From NCBI GenBank assembly GCA_943736015.1, contig OX031062.1, positions 53,060,962 to 53,124,961 of the forward strand: a stretch of DNA of 64,000 nucleotides. The letters run 5' to 3'. This stretch comes from Tridacna crocea (taxonomy: Eukaryota; Mollusca; Bivalvia; Cardiida; Cardiidae). Position 1 is the stretch's first letter, and the number at the start of each line of letters is the position of its first letter. The notes under the pieces are model-generated. The model searched no databases and was not told where the DNA came from. It saw nothing but the letters and a program-made list of their open reading frames with translations. Shown piece after piece: positions 1-11,900 of the stretch. A program made the translations under genes and the position numbers.

Positions 1-60
1 TTTGCCGTCTGAAATTGCTTTCAATTTGCACCAGTCTAAAATATTGTCGTAATGGGTTAA
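1..60 (+). mobile_element. family A MITE, cut by window start
   Basis: Right end only (GTCTG..TTGCACCAGTCTAAAA..GGGTTAA). It shares TTAA 57-60 with the next copy. Confidence 0.85.
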
Positions 61-285
61 CCCTTTCCCAAATGACAAATTTTAGACTCCTCTAGACTAA
101 CAGCATCAGCAAAAGACAAATTCAGAACTGGTACAAATTAGTTTTAGGTCTCTGATAAGGTAGAAAACATTGTGGGAAAAGAAGAAAATGCTGGTTACCA
201 GCATTTTCTCCTTTTCCCACAAGGTTTTCAAAAGTATTCTTTCCCGGGGTTATGAAAACCAGGGATTGTTTGATAAAAAGGTTAA
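57..285 (-). mobile_element. family A MITE (piggyBac-like, TTAA)
   Basis: TTAA at both ends, TIR CCCTTTCCCAAA, hairpin with GGTTACC centre. A second broken hairpin half follows at 288-345. Confidence 0.85.
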
Positions 286-592
286 TAGGGTGAAAAATAT
301 TCTGGTTACCAGGATTTTTCCCTTTCTCACAATTTTTTCAAAAGCCTCCTCTTTTAAGGGTGGAAAAAAAATTAAAAAATGTATTTGCAAAGTGAAAAGT
401 TTAACATAGTTTACATAATTTATATACACATTTGTACAATATCTATAAATATGTATCTAATGAAAAATAAAACAAGACCACATCGTGTAGGTGCCCAATC
501 ACGTTCGGCTGCAAGTCCTTTATGATGAATGAAAATTTTAAGTCAGAAAAGAAGCATGACAAAAAGAAAGATAGTTATCTGCCCCCGTTGTC

Positions 593-847
593 TTAACTCC
601 CTATTATTAGTTAACAAAATGTCCAGTTACCAACTTCTTTTACCAATGATATTTTATTTGGACTGGACCAAATTCAAAGTACCTGCAGACAACAAATTAA
701 ATCTTGTCAATATGAGGATTTCTGACTTTGATAGGGTAGAAAATATTGTGGGAAAAGGAGAAAATGCTGGTTACCAGCATTTTCTCCTTTTCCCACAATT
801 TTTTCTAAAGGCTTCTTTCTCAGTCAAGATTGTGAGGTAAAGGGTAA
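593..847 (-). mobile_element. family A MITE, right TTAA lost
   Basis: Intact hairpin 745-800; an extra TTAAC lies inside near 611. Confidence 0.7.
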
Positions 848-959
848 AGTAAATATATTCAGTAATAATTGAGATATTGCGAAACATTAAAGCTTTTGCA
901 TGACTTTAAAGATGACGCAGATGACACTTGGACTATGATGCTAACTTGTTGATTCCCTC

Positions 960-1187
960 TAACTCTTTACCCTACAATCCCGACTTTTAACACCCTTGTG
1001 AAAGAAGCCTTTTGAATACATTGTGGGAAAAGGAGAAAATGCTGGTAACCAGCATTTTCTCCATTTCCCACAATGTTTTCTTCCCTTCCTAAAACAAATT
1101 TCAATTCTTAAGTCACATTCATTTTATTGTCTGCAAATGCTTTCAAGTTCGACCAGTCTAAAATTTTGTCGTTTGGTAAAGAGTTAA
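960..1187 (+). mobile_element. family A MITE
   Basis: Left TTAA is mutated to CTAA. The right TTAA (1184-1187) is shared with the next copy. Confidence 0.85.
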
Positions 1188-1398
1188 CTCTTTACCAAAC
1201 AGTCCCTGGTTTTTATGACCCAGAGGAAGAAGCCTTCTGAAAACATTGTGGGAAGAGGAGAAAACGCTGCTCCTTTTCCCACAATGTTTTCTACTCTTTT
1301 AAAGTCAAGTTTCATTTTTCCAGTTAAGTTTATTTTGTCATCTGCAAATGCTTTCATGCTAGAAAAGTCTAAAATTTTGAGGTTTGGTAAGGAGTTAA
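1184..1398 (+). mobile_element. family A MITE with shortened hairpin
   Basis: One arm of the loop is lost: AAAACGCTGCTCCTTTTCC replaces the usual centre. Confidence 0.85.
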
Positions 1399-1408
1399 AA
1401 CAGCCAAG

Positions 1409-1635
1409 TTAACTCGTTACCACACAATCGCGACTTTTGACGCCCCTGACAAAGAAAGCCTTTGAAAACATTGTGGGATAAGGAGAAAATGCTGGTAACC
1501 AGCATTTTCTCCTTTTCCCACAATGTTTTCCACCCTTTCCAAATCAATTTTAATTTTTGATTCACATTTATTTCATAGTCTGCAAATGCTTTCAGTTTGG
1601 ACAAGTCCATTATTTTTTGTGTGGTAAAGAGTTAA
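1409..1635 (+). mobile_element. family A MITE
   Basis: TTAA on both sides, full hairpin, ends CGTTACCACACAA and GTGTGGTAAAGAG. Confidence 0.88.
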
Positions 1636-1975
1636 AATGTCAACCTTTAGAGCCTAAAAATTCTTTTTTTGCTACTTATGCTGACAGTATAGATCAAGAT
1701 CAAACTTAACAGAAGATGCAGTCTCATTTTGGATCTTTACTGCTTAATATTTTAAAAGGTATTCCAACAAAAAAAAAAAGCTATATAAATTTAATTTGTA
1801 TTATACCATACTGCACTTTGGTCTTCAACTTGATAGCTTCCCAGAAGGACTCTCTATTTCGCATGTTACTGTATTCTACGTAGTTTCAAAGTAACATGTG
1901 ATAATGATTTTGTGATGTCAGAACCTGACTAAACTGAGAGGTTAACTGATCAAGAAAATGTCAAATAGACCTTTG

Positions 1976-2150
1976 AACCCATTACCACACAATCCCTACT
2001 TTTGACGCCCCTGAAAAAGAAGCCTTTAGAAAACATTGTGGGATAAGAAGAAAATGCTGGTAACCAGCATTTTCTCCTTTTCCCACAATGTTTTCTACCC
2101 TTCACAAAACAAATTTCAAATTTGCAGTCACTTCTAGGTTAGAAGAACTC
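1976..2150 (+). mobile_element. family A MITE, right end truncated
   Basis: Runs from CCCATTACCACACAATCCC to the sequence after the hairpin, then breaks off before the next copy. Confidence 0.75.
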
Positions 2151-2155
2151 TTTCA

Positions 2156-2371
2156 CTCTTTACCACACAATCCAAACTTTTAACTAAACAGAGAAATAAT
2201 TTTTCTGAAAACGATGTGGGAAAAGGAGAAAATACTGGTAACCAGCATTTTCTCCTTTTCCTACAATTTTTTCTACCATTCCTAAACAAAATTTCAAATT
2301 TTCAGTCAATTTTGTTGTCTGCAGATGCTTTCAATTTGGACCTGAAATATTCTTGTGTGGAACAGAGTTAA
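2156..2371 (+). mobile_element. family A MITE
   Basis: Left end CTCTTTACCACAC without clear TTAA; right TTAA 2368-2371. One arm has changed to AATACTGG. Confidence 0.75.
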
Positions 2372-2416
2372 ACTATGTACCATACCATGCTCTGTGAAAA
2401 GGCAGTTTTTTGCATC

Positions 2417-2645
2417 TTAACCCATTACCACACAATCCCTACTTTTGATGCCCCTGAGAAAGAAGGCTTTAGAAAACATCGTGAGAAAAGGAGAAAATGC
2501 TGGTAGCCAGCATTTTCTCCTTTTCTCACAATGTTTTCTACCCTTTACTAAACAAATTTCAAATTTTCAGTCACTTATATTTTGTTTTCTGCAAATGCTT
2601 TTGATTTGGACAAGCCTAAAATTTTGTCGTTTAGTAATGAGTTAA
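2417..2645 (+). mobile_element. family A MITE
   Basis: Both TTAAs kept. Lies 300 bp beyond the TBK1 stop codon. Loop GGTAGCC. Confidence 0.88.
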
Positions 2646-2946
2646 AAATGGATTGACCCATTTCAATCAGCACAGTCTTCATAGGCTGAAATCGGCAGAA
2701 ACCATTTTCAATACGATCAAGTCAAACTTTTTTGTCATCAGGTAGCTAGAGTAATTATCATGAGTTAATTATTACCAGGACAAAATACATCTCTAAAAGC
2801 TACACAAAGGGAGACAATTCCTGCATTCAATAGTACACTCAGTTACATCCCTTTACATTGTAATCAATACACTGAGGTATAGTAAGGATGACTTATATTT
2901 GTCAGTTGGAAAGAATGAATGGTAGAAATTCAAGTTGAAGCATGTG

Positions 2947-2998
2947 CTATTCTGCCGACAGAGTTGACATGTCACTATCCAAGGTCAGGATCTCCATG
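2947..2998 (-). CDS. TBK1: TBK1 exon 18 (C-terminus and stop)
   Basis: Residues 715-731 then TAG at 2949-2947. LTLDSDMSTLSAE occupies the place of the LTMDGG tail in vertebrate TBK1/IKKepsilon. Acceptor ttattttcag. No clear AATAAA is visible close downstream. Confidence 0.78.
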
Positions 2999-5900
2999 CT
3001 GAAAATAAAAGTAAAATAAGAGCATTTGCAATACAGGTAGCCATATTTTTTCAAGGCTTTACAAAACAGTTGCTTTTTTACAACAGAATATTGAGCATGA
3101 AAGCTATGAGAAAACAAGAGGGCTGTAGGCCCTAAAGAGCTCACCTGAGAAGAGTCATCTAGGGCTGATAAAGCTAAAAAGATCCTAATTTCAGTGATAT
3201 AAAATACATAAATGTAACTGACATACTTTTTGATCCGAAAACTTTCTGACCAAGTTTCAATAGTATCAGGCTGAAAATATGGCCTTTAGACTGCACTCAA
3301 GGATTTAAAAAAAATTGGCCCTGTAATTTAATTTTCAAGCTCACATTACCCAATCTCAAACTTATCCCAGACATCAAGGTTACCATGATAACCTCTCTGA
3401 CCAAGTTTTATGAGTTTCAGGCTGAAAATCTGGCCTCTAGAGTGCACACAATGTTTACTCAGATATGGTCCAGTGACCTACTTTTTTACCCCACATGACC
3501 TAATTTCAACTTTGTTCAATATATTGAGACAAAAATTCTAGCCAATTTTCATGAGTATCTGATTGAAATGTGTCTTCTAGAGAGCACACACACTTTTCCT
3601 GAGATTTAGCTCTCTGTCTTACTCTTTGAACTCCTTTGACCCAATTTCAAACATGGGTGAGATTTATCAAGGCATACATTCTAACCAAATGTCATGAGTA
3701 TCTGAATGAAAATGTGGCCACTAGATTGCACACAAGGTAAATAATGATGACCGAACCACATACGGCAAACACCAGAGGCTGGACAAAGTACGATCACAAA
3801 AGCTCTTTTTGAGCTTTTTGTTGTCAGCTGGGCTAAAACATGTTAGAAAAGAGAAATTACTGGAATTATTGTGTCTTTTCACAATGTTTTTTGACTGCCA
3901 TCAGGTAAGACACATTAATTTTGTCATCTGCAAAAGTTACTGATATTGACAAGTCTAAAATTTTGTTGTAAAGTATAACAACAAGTCAACAAGGCAACAT
4001 AAAAATAGAAATGAACCCTGCTCTAAACAACCTCAACTTTCCAATTTACAGCAGACAACCTCAACACTTCCTTGTTAACCAATTCCCACACAAGCCCTAC
4101 TTTTGACGACCCTGAGAAAGAAGCCTTTAGAAAACACTGTGGGAAAAGGAATAAATGCTGGTTAACCAGCATTTTCTCCTTTTCCAACAATGTTTTCTAC
4201 CCTTCACAAAACAAGTTTCAAGTTTTCAGTCACTTTTATTTTGTTGTCTGCAAATGCTTTCAATTTGGACAAGTTTAAAATATTGTTGTTTGGTAATGAG
4301 TTCATCCTTTACCAAACGAAAAGAAATTTAGACTGGTCCAAATTTAAAGCGCTTGTGGGCAACAAAATAATCTTAACTCAAAAACTGAAATTTGTTTCCA
4401 GCAGGATAGAGAACATTATGGAAAAAGGAGAAAATGCTGGTTACCAACATTTTCTCCTTTTCCCACAATGTTTTCAAAAGACATGTATCTCTGGGTCGTA
4501 AAAACCAGGGGTAAGTTGGTTAAGTTAGTTAAGACTTTACCAAACAACAAAATTTTAGACTGTTCTGATTTAAAAGCATTAACAGATGACAAAATTAGTC
4601 TGACTCAAAAATTGAAGATTGCTTTTGGAAGGGTAGAAAAGACTGTGGGAAAAGGAGAAAATGCTCATTACCAGCATTTTCTCTGTTTGAAACCGGTGAG
4701 AAAAGGAGAAAATACTGGTAACCACATTGGTTTCAAAAGGCTACTCTCACAGAGACGTGAAAATCTGGGACTGTTTGGTAAAGAGTTAAGAAATTCATAA
4801 GCTATCTTAATTCAGATCCATTTGTTTTCAATTTTGCAAGAGGATAGGAGTATTGTACCATCTGTGAAAAGGTAGAAACTTAAATTATGACCTTCAAGTA
4901 TGACATTTCCTTGAAATTCCCAAGATGAATATTTCAGGGATACATTCATTTCTTATTGAGTAGCAAGTTATCAAAATCTTTTATCATTTGACCATCAAGT
5001 GTGTACTTGGCCTTGGAACTACCTAACTATTATTCTGAAATCCATCCATATGCATAAATATTATGGTTCAGACAAGATCTATCTATAATAATTTTCACCT
5101 TGACCTTGGATGTATATGATCAAAAATTGATGCTCTAATTGGCACATCTACTTATACAGGAGAATAATTGTGCCAAATTACTCTCTTGTCCAGCCACAAT
5201 GTATACATTTTGATATGCGCTATCAATGCAAATTTTATCATTTGACCTTTCAGTGTTACCTTGACCTTGAACCTAACTGAAGAAATTATTTGAATGGCAT
5301 TTCTACTGGTAAAACAAAACACTGATGTAAAATTATTCTTAAATCCATGGATAAATGTAGAAGTTGCAGCCGGGACAAGCACTATGTAGGACATTTTTAT
5401 TATTTGACTTTTCAGTGTGACCTTGACCTTGAACCTATCTGAAGAAATGATTCAAATGGCAATTTTAATGGTAAAGAAGAGTTCTTGCTTAATATTAGTT
5501 TGAAATTCATCCATAAATGTAGGAGGTATCATTTTATCATTTGACCTTGACCTCTAGCACCTACCTTATTTGAAATGGCAGTTTTTCTCATCAAGAAGAA
5601 CAATTGTGCCAAATTATTTGGAAATCCATCCATAAATGTAAAAGTTCTGGTCTGGACAAACCAGATGGACAATCATAATTATGCACAAATGCACAAAAAG
5701 ATGGGGAGATGCACTTACACCAGAGCAACTTTGTGACAAATATGTCTTGCTTAGCACAAGTGAGCCAGACAAAAATCATAAGTGTGATTATTTACCCTTA
5801 GAAAAAAATACCAAAAAAAAAAAAATTGTCTCTGGTGATACTCATCAAACTGTCTAACTCAAATATAGTCAGCTAATCTATCAACTAATCTATTGGGCTA

Positions 5901-8900
5901 ACCAATATAAAGCCATGTAAAAAATGTTTTTTATTAGTTGTTGTGCAAAAATGGATGTGCCATATCTAACACAGATGAAACTACTACAGTAGAACTATGA
6001 AACAAAATTGTAATTCATCTTGCTTTTTATCTATGTTTAAATTTTTTAATTTCAAAGCTACCTTCATTGAGAATTTCTACAAAAAGTGCAAAATAAAATC
6101 TTGTCTCTTTCAAAGTTAAGTACCAATCACCTTTGATTATGGATCTGGTCAGTCTCCTCCATAAGGTGTTTCAGATTGTCCTGGTCTGTTGTCATCTTTT
6201 CTAATCTGGAACAAGCACAAACAGTGTTACAGCTCTGTAAAACCTTTTCAAAGCAATCCCACATTTTTTATAATCCTGTCTATGATGCCTTTTAGAAACA
6301 TTGTGGGAAAAGGAGAATGCTGGGAACCAATATTATCTTCTTTTCCCACATCATTTTCTACCTTTAGAAGAAAAACCCTATCATTTAATCCTTTACCAAA
6401 CAATCCCGACTTTAAACGACCCTAAGAAAGAAGCCTTCTGAAAACATTGTGGAAAAAGGAGAAAATGCTGGTCCAGCATTTTCTCCTTTTCTAAAAATGT
6501 TTTCTACCCTTTCCAAATCAATTTTCAATTTTCGATTCACATTTGTCGTCTGCAAGTGCTTTCGATTTGGACAAGCCTAAATATTTTCGTTTGGTTATGA
6601 GTTAAACCTCTGTAAAATTGTCAAGTTGAAGAGGTCTCATTTTGGTAATGTATAGGGTTCTGATAAAGATTAAATTACAGTATCTATCTACCTATCATCT
6701 GAATGTTTGCACTTTTTGAGATAGCAAGGGAAAAGTAGTAGTTACTTGTAACAAGTCATTTTTCCTCCGTAACTATATATCATTTCAGAAAAAAAATGTT
6801 TTTTCTTAACTCTTTACCACATAATCCCGACTTTTAACGACCCTGAGAAGGACAGCTTTTGAAAACATTGTGGGAAAAGGAGAAAATGCTGGTAACCAGC
6901 ATTTTCTCCTTTTCCCACAATGTTTTCTACCCAACTGGAAACAAATTTCAATTTTTGAGTAACATTTATTTTGTCGTCTGCAAATGCTTTCAATTTGAAC
7001 CAGTCTAAAATTTTGTCGTTTGGTAAAGGGTTAATAAGTGTCTCCCTATCCCCATTACTGGTCTTGATTTAGTTCACCCAGTAACCACCACTTGAGGGCA
7101 AAAGATATCTTCTTTCACAAAAACTTCAAATATCTATTCAAAAGGTAGAAATAAGTTTCTTTTACTATTGACCCATAACCAACCCATCCCCCATTTTAAC
7201 AACCCCCAAGAAAAAGGCTTTTAAAAAAATTGTGGATTAACTAACCAGATTTTTCTCCTTTTCTCCAAAATGTTTTCTACTTCTCAAAATTCCAAATTTC
7301 AATTTCTGGGTCACATTTATGCAAATGCTTTCATTTTGGAGAAGTCTAAATTTTCGTAATTAGGTAAAGAGGTAAACAGTAGATAAATCTCTTAACTCTT
7401 TACCAATAAGGCATTTCTGTGGTATCTCTAATTGACCCTAAGTAACAGCAAGGATGAAGCCGTTTCTTATGTGTATATGACACCTTTTGATAGTGTAGAA
7501 AACACTGTGGCAAAAGGTGAAATTGCTCGTCACGAGCAATTTCACCTTTTGTCACAATGTTTTCCAAAGGCTCCGACATGCAATGCATAGAAATGAGTAT
7601 CTATGGAGTAAAGGGTTAACTCTTTACCAAACAACAGAATATTAGACAGATCCATATTAAGAGCATTTGCAGATGACAAATTAAAAGTGTCTCGATTTAT
7701 GAAATTTGTCTCTATTAAAAGGTAGAAAACTTTGTGGAAAAAGGAGAAAATGCTGGTTACCAAAAGCTGTCCTTCCTAGAGTCGTGAAAAAGAGGGCTTT
7801 CTGGTAAAGAGTTAACAGAGACTACAGCAGTTTTTTTCAAATCCTCATGAACATTAATTTTGTGTCTCTAAAAATTACATGCATTTTTTTTATTTACTGA
7901 TCTATTCAGCTCACACACAAAAGATTATCAAAATACCAGAAAATACATACATTTTGAGTTAACCCAATACCAAACAATCCCGACTTTTAACGCCCCTGAG
8001 AAAGAAAGCCTTTTGAAAACACTGTGGGAAAAGGAGAAAATGCTGGTAACCAGCATTTTCTCCTTTTCCCACAGTGTTTTCTACCCTTCCCAGAACAAAT
8101 TTCAATTTCTTAGTCACCTTTATTTTGTCTTCTGCAAATGCTTTCAATTTGGACCAGTCTAAAATTTTCTCGTGTGGTAAAGAGTTAAACTTACTTCTTT
8201 AAAACTGAGCTTGTAATTTGTGACTGTTTTTCTCTGGAGGCTGATTCCTCAGGGTTCAAGGTCTTTGGAATGTCAACGTCACTGGATGTCATTTGCATGC
8301 TGCTCCTATTACTATCCAGTGAATAATTTTGGTCCGACTCAACCTGCAACAAATCCAATTAGTACACTGCAACGAAATTTCTCGTGATCTGATTGGATAA
8401 TATGCCCCAAACATATATATCGTGTACACTGACAAAACCAATGTTAAAGCAGTGTCCCTTTCAGGAGCCCCTTAAACATGACTAAAATATCAACACCTCA
8501 TCCTAAATGGCAGGGTTAATCCTTTACCCCATAAGGCATTTCTATGGTATCTCTAATTGACCCTAAATAACAGCAAGGATGAAGCCATTTCTTATGTGTA
8601 TATGATACCTTTTGATAGTATAGAAAACATTGTGACAAAAGGTGAAATTGCTCGTCATGAGCAATTTCACCTTTTGCCACAATGTTTTCCAAAGGCTTAT
8701 ATAAGCGATGCGTAGAAATGAGTATCTATGGAGTAAAGGGTTAATCAAGATAAACGTCAAGACTATGCGCCTAGCTGCTTTATTTTAGCATGTATGACCA
8801 AGGTTTCAGTGACATCAGTTCCCAGTGACATCAGTTTTCACTGATTTGGGGCACTCAGAAGTGAAATTCTACTTTGTCAGCATACTCAATTTTTTAAACC

Positions 8901-11900
8901 AAAAATCAGGTAAAATTTGCTTAGTAAATGTTAGAATGGTTGAACTTTGCAGTATAATAAATTTGTTGTACTGTCAGGTGGCACGGGACTTGGAAGCTTG
9001 TTCATGGCTGTGGTGAATCATGTAGCCACCTCGCCTTTGGCTCAGGGTGACTTGAGACATCACAGCCATGAACAAGTTTCCAAGTCCTGTGCCACCTGAC
9101 AGTACAACTAATATTGTTCTTAGTTCTTAGATGACAAATTTTCATGCTTTTCGAAAAGTTAGCAAACAACAAACTAAATGTTGCTCAAATGATGAAAGTT
9201 GTTGATGTTTAGGTAGAAATATATGAACTGGTACATATAACACACTTGCCTCCTCAATTTATACTTGTATAACACAATTTGCCTTATCCTTTACAAAACA
9301 ATCCAGGGTCCCTAGTTACCGACCAGATATTCTCTGTCTTTTTCTAAAGAATTTTCGAAATTTGAAAGTAAAGCAAGTTGTGATTGGCCATTTGGTTTAG
9401 CCAATCAGAATTTGCTTTACTTTCTAAATCTACAATAAGACAACTATATTCTTCAGAATGCTTGGTGAATATGGGCCAAGAATTTTATCGACCCTGATGT
9501 AACAAAATTTTTGTTAGAAAAGGAGAAACCCACATTACCAAAGTCCTCTAAATTAGAAATTGCATGGTAAGGAATTGAAGGCCCTATAGAATAAACCCTT
9601 GGAAAACATCCTGGGAAAATAAGAAAATGCTGATTATCAACATTTTCTCCTTTTTAAATGTCCAAAGGGTCGTATTATGTTTTGACCCCAGTCGCCTGTC
9701 TGTCCATCTATTTGCTAGCAAATTCTTGTGTGCCCAACTCCTCACACAGAATAATCTTGTTATTTGAGTCACATTAAAGTTGCCTGCAAATAATTTCAAC
9801 TATGGTTTGAACTAAAACTCTGTTGCCTCTGGTAACCTTTGTGGGGGCCACAAGTACAAGCTCTTTCTGCATTCTGAAAGCTACACTGATTGGCTACACT
9901 TACCCTAAAGTGTCTTGTGTATTTCTTTATTGCAGATTTCATACTGCGAATTTCATGTTGTAAGGCTTCAATTTTCTTCTGAAGTTCAGTATACATTCTA
10001 AAATTTACAAAAAAAATGTAACTGCAACTATGCACTAATAATACCATGTTTATACAAACCAGAGGAAGAAAAACTGTAAACTCTTTACCAATCAACAACA
10101 TTTTAGACTGGTCCAAATTGAAAGCATTTGCAGACAACAAAATTAATGAGTCTCAAAACTTGAAATTTGTTCTACGAAGGGTGGAAAACATTGTGGGAAA
10201 AGGGAAAATGCTGGTTACCAACATTTTCTCCTTTTCCCACAATGTTTCCACAAGGCTTCTTCCTCAGTGTCATGAAAACCAGGCATTGTTTGATAATGGT
10301 TTAAAGATATAATAGGAAAAGGTATCTGTTAACCCATTACCACACAATCCCTACTTTTGACGCCCCCCCGAGAAAGAAGCCATTGGAAAACACTGTGGGA
10401 AAAGGAGAAAATGCTGGTAACCAGCATTTTCTCCTTTTCCCACAGTGTTTTCTACCCTTCCCAGAACAAATTTCAATTTTTCAGTCACCTTTATTTTGTC
10501 GTCTGCAAATGCTTTCAATTTGGACCAGTCCAAATTTTTCTTGTGTGGTAATGGGTTAAAGATTTAACAGGAAAAAGGAGAAAATTCTGGTAACCAACAT
10601 TTCTACCAGTACCTACTACTGTTTTTAACTGTTTCAAGGATCGCTATTGAAGTCTGATCTTGAAAAAGAAAGAAATACTTGTTAAGTCAATAGCAAACGA
10701 CAACATTTTAGGCTTGTCCAAATCGAAAGCATTTCCAGATGACAAAAAAAAGTGACTGAAAGTTTGAAATTTGTAAAGGTAGAAAACATTTTCTCCTTTT
10801 CCCACAATGTTTTCTAAATGCTTCTTTCTCATGGTTGTTAAAAGTAGGGATTGTGTGGTAATGGGTTAATAACATTTTCTCCAATATTGTAGGATCTACT
10901 TGAAACTGTAATAAATGCTATCTCAGGTGACTATATATAGATCTGAAGCTCAATCTACTCACAAGTGCCAAGCCAGAAAATGATGATGTATCTCCTCCAT
11001 TTCTTTACAGCGGTCCTTCCATAGATTCTTAGATTTTGTGTACAGCCGGAGCACCTCCTGTCTGTGAAACAGAAAAAAGTTTATATGAGGAAAATCCTTT
11101 TGGTGGTGCTCAGCCTTGGTAGCGCAATCAGTGGTATGCAGAACCTGAAGCCAAGGGGTTGTTGGTTCATATCATAGCTCCCCAAAATTTCTGTCTGAGG
11201 ATTGGTGATAATCATTGTGACAGGGTTCACTCCTCTGTCACAAGTTATTATTTTTTCAACGAAGTTTACATGGAAAAAAGGCTTGAGAAGAATGTTTTGC
11301 TAAGTACTGGTAAAAAGGAACTTGGGACAACCATGGATAGGTGGACTGGATGTCATGTTGTTTTAACCAAAATATCACTGAAAATTGAATAAAAGACCAT
11401 ACTATTAATCTATCAATCTTAACCCTTTACAAAACGACAACATTTTTTAGACTGGTCCAAATTAAAAGCCCTTGAAGATGACAAAATGAAATTAACTCAA
11501 AAATTGAAATTTGTTTCTGGCAGGGTAGAAAACATTGTGGGGAAAGGAGAAAATGCTGGTGACCAGCATTTTCTCCTTTTCCCACAATGTTTTCAAAGAG
11601 CCTCAATCTCATGGTCGTAAAAACCAGGGATTGTTTGGTAAAGGGTTAAAGTGGTAAATAGATAATATGGCCCTTTTCAACTGAAAAAAACTGGCACAGT
11701 ATTTCTGGTATTTCCAGGTTGTATGGACCAAAAAAAGTTTTATTGTAGCAGACAGTGCATGTTCAAGATCAGACTGCAAGATCAGACTGCATGAAGACAC
11801 ATCTAATTTTTGTTGTGTTGTAAAGATTTAAATGACTCTTTTTATATCTAATTAATGTATTTACTTAACTCTTCTTCAAGTGACAAAATTTCTGACCCAT

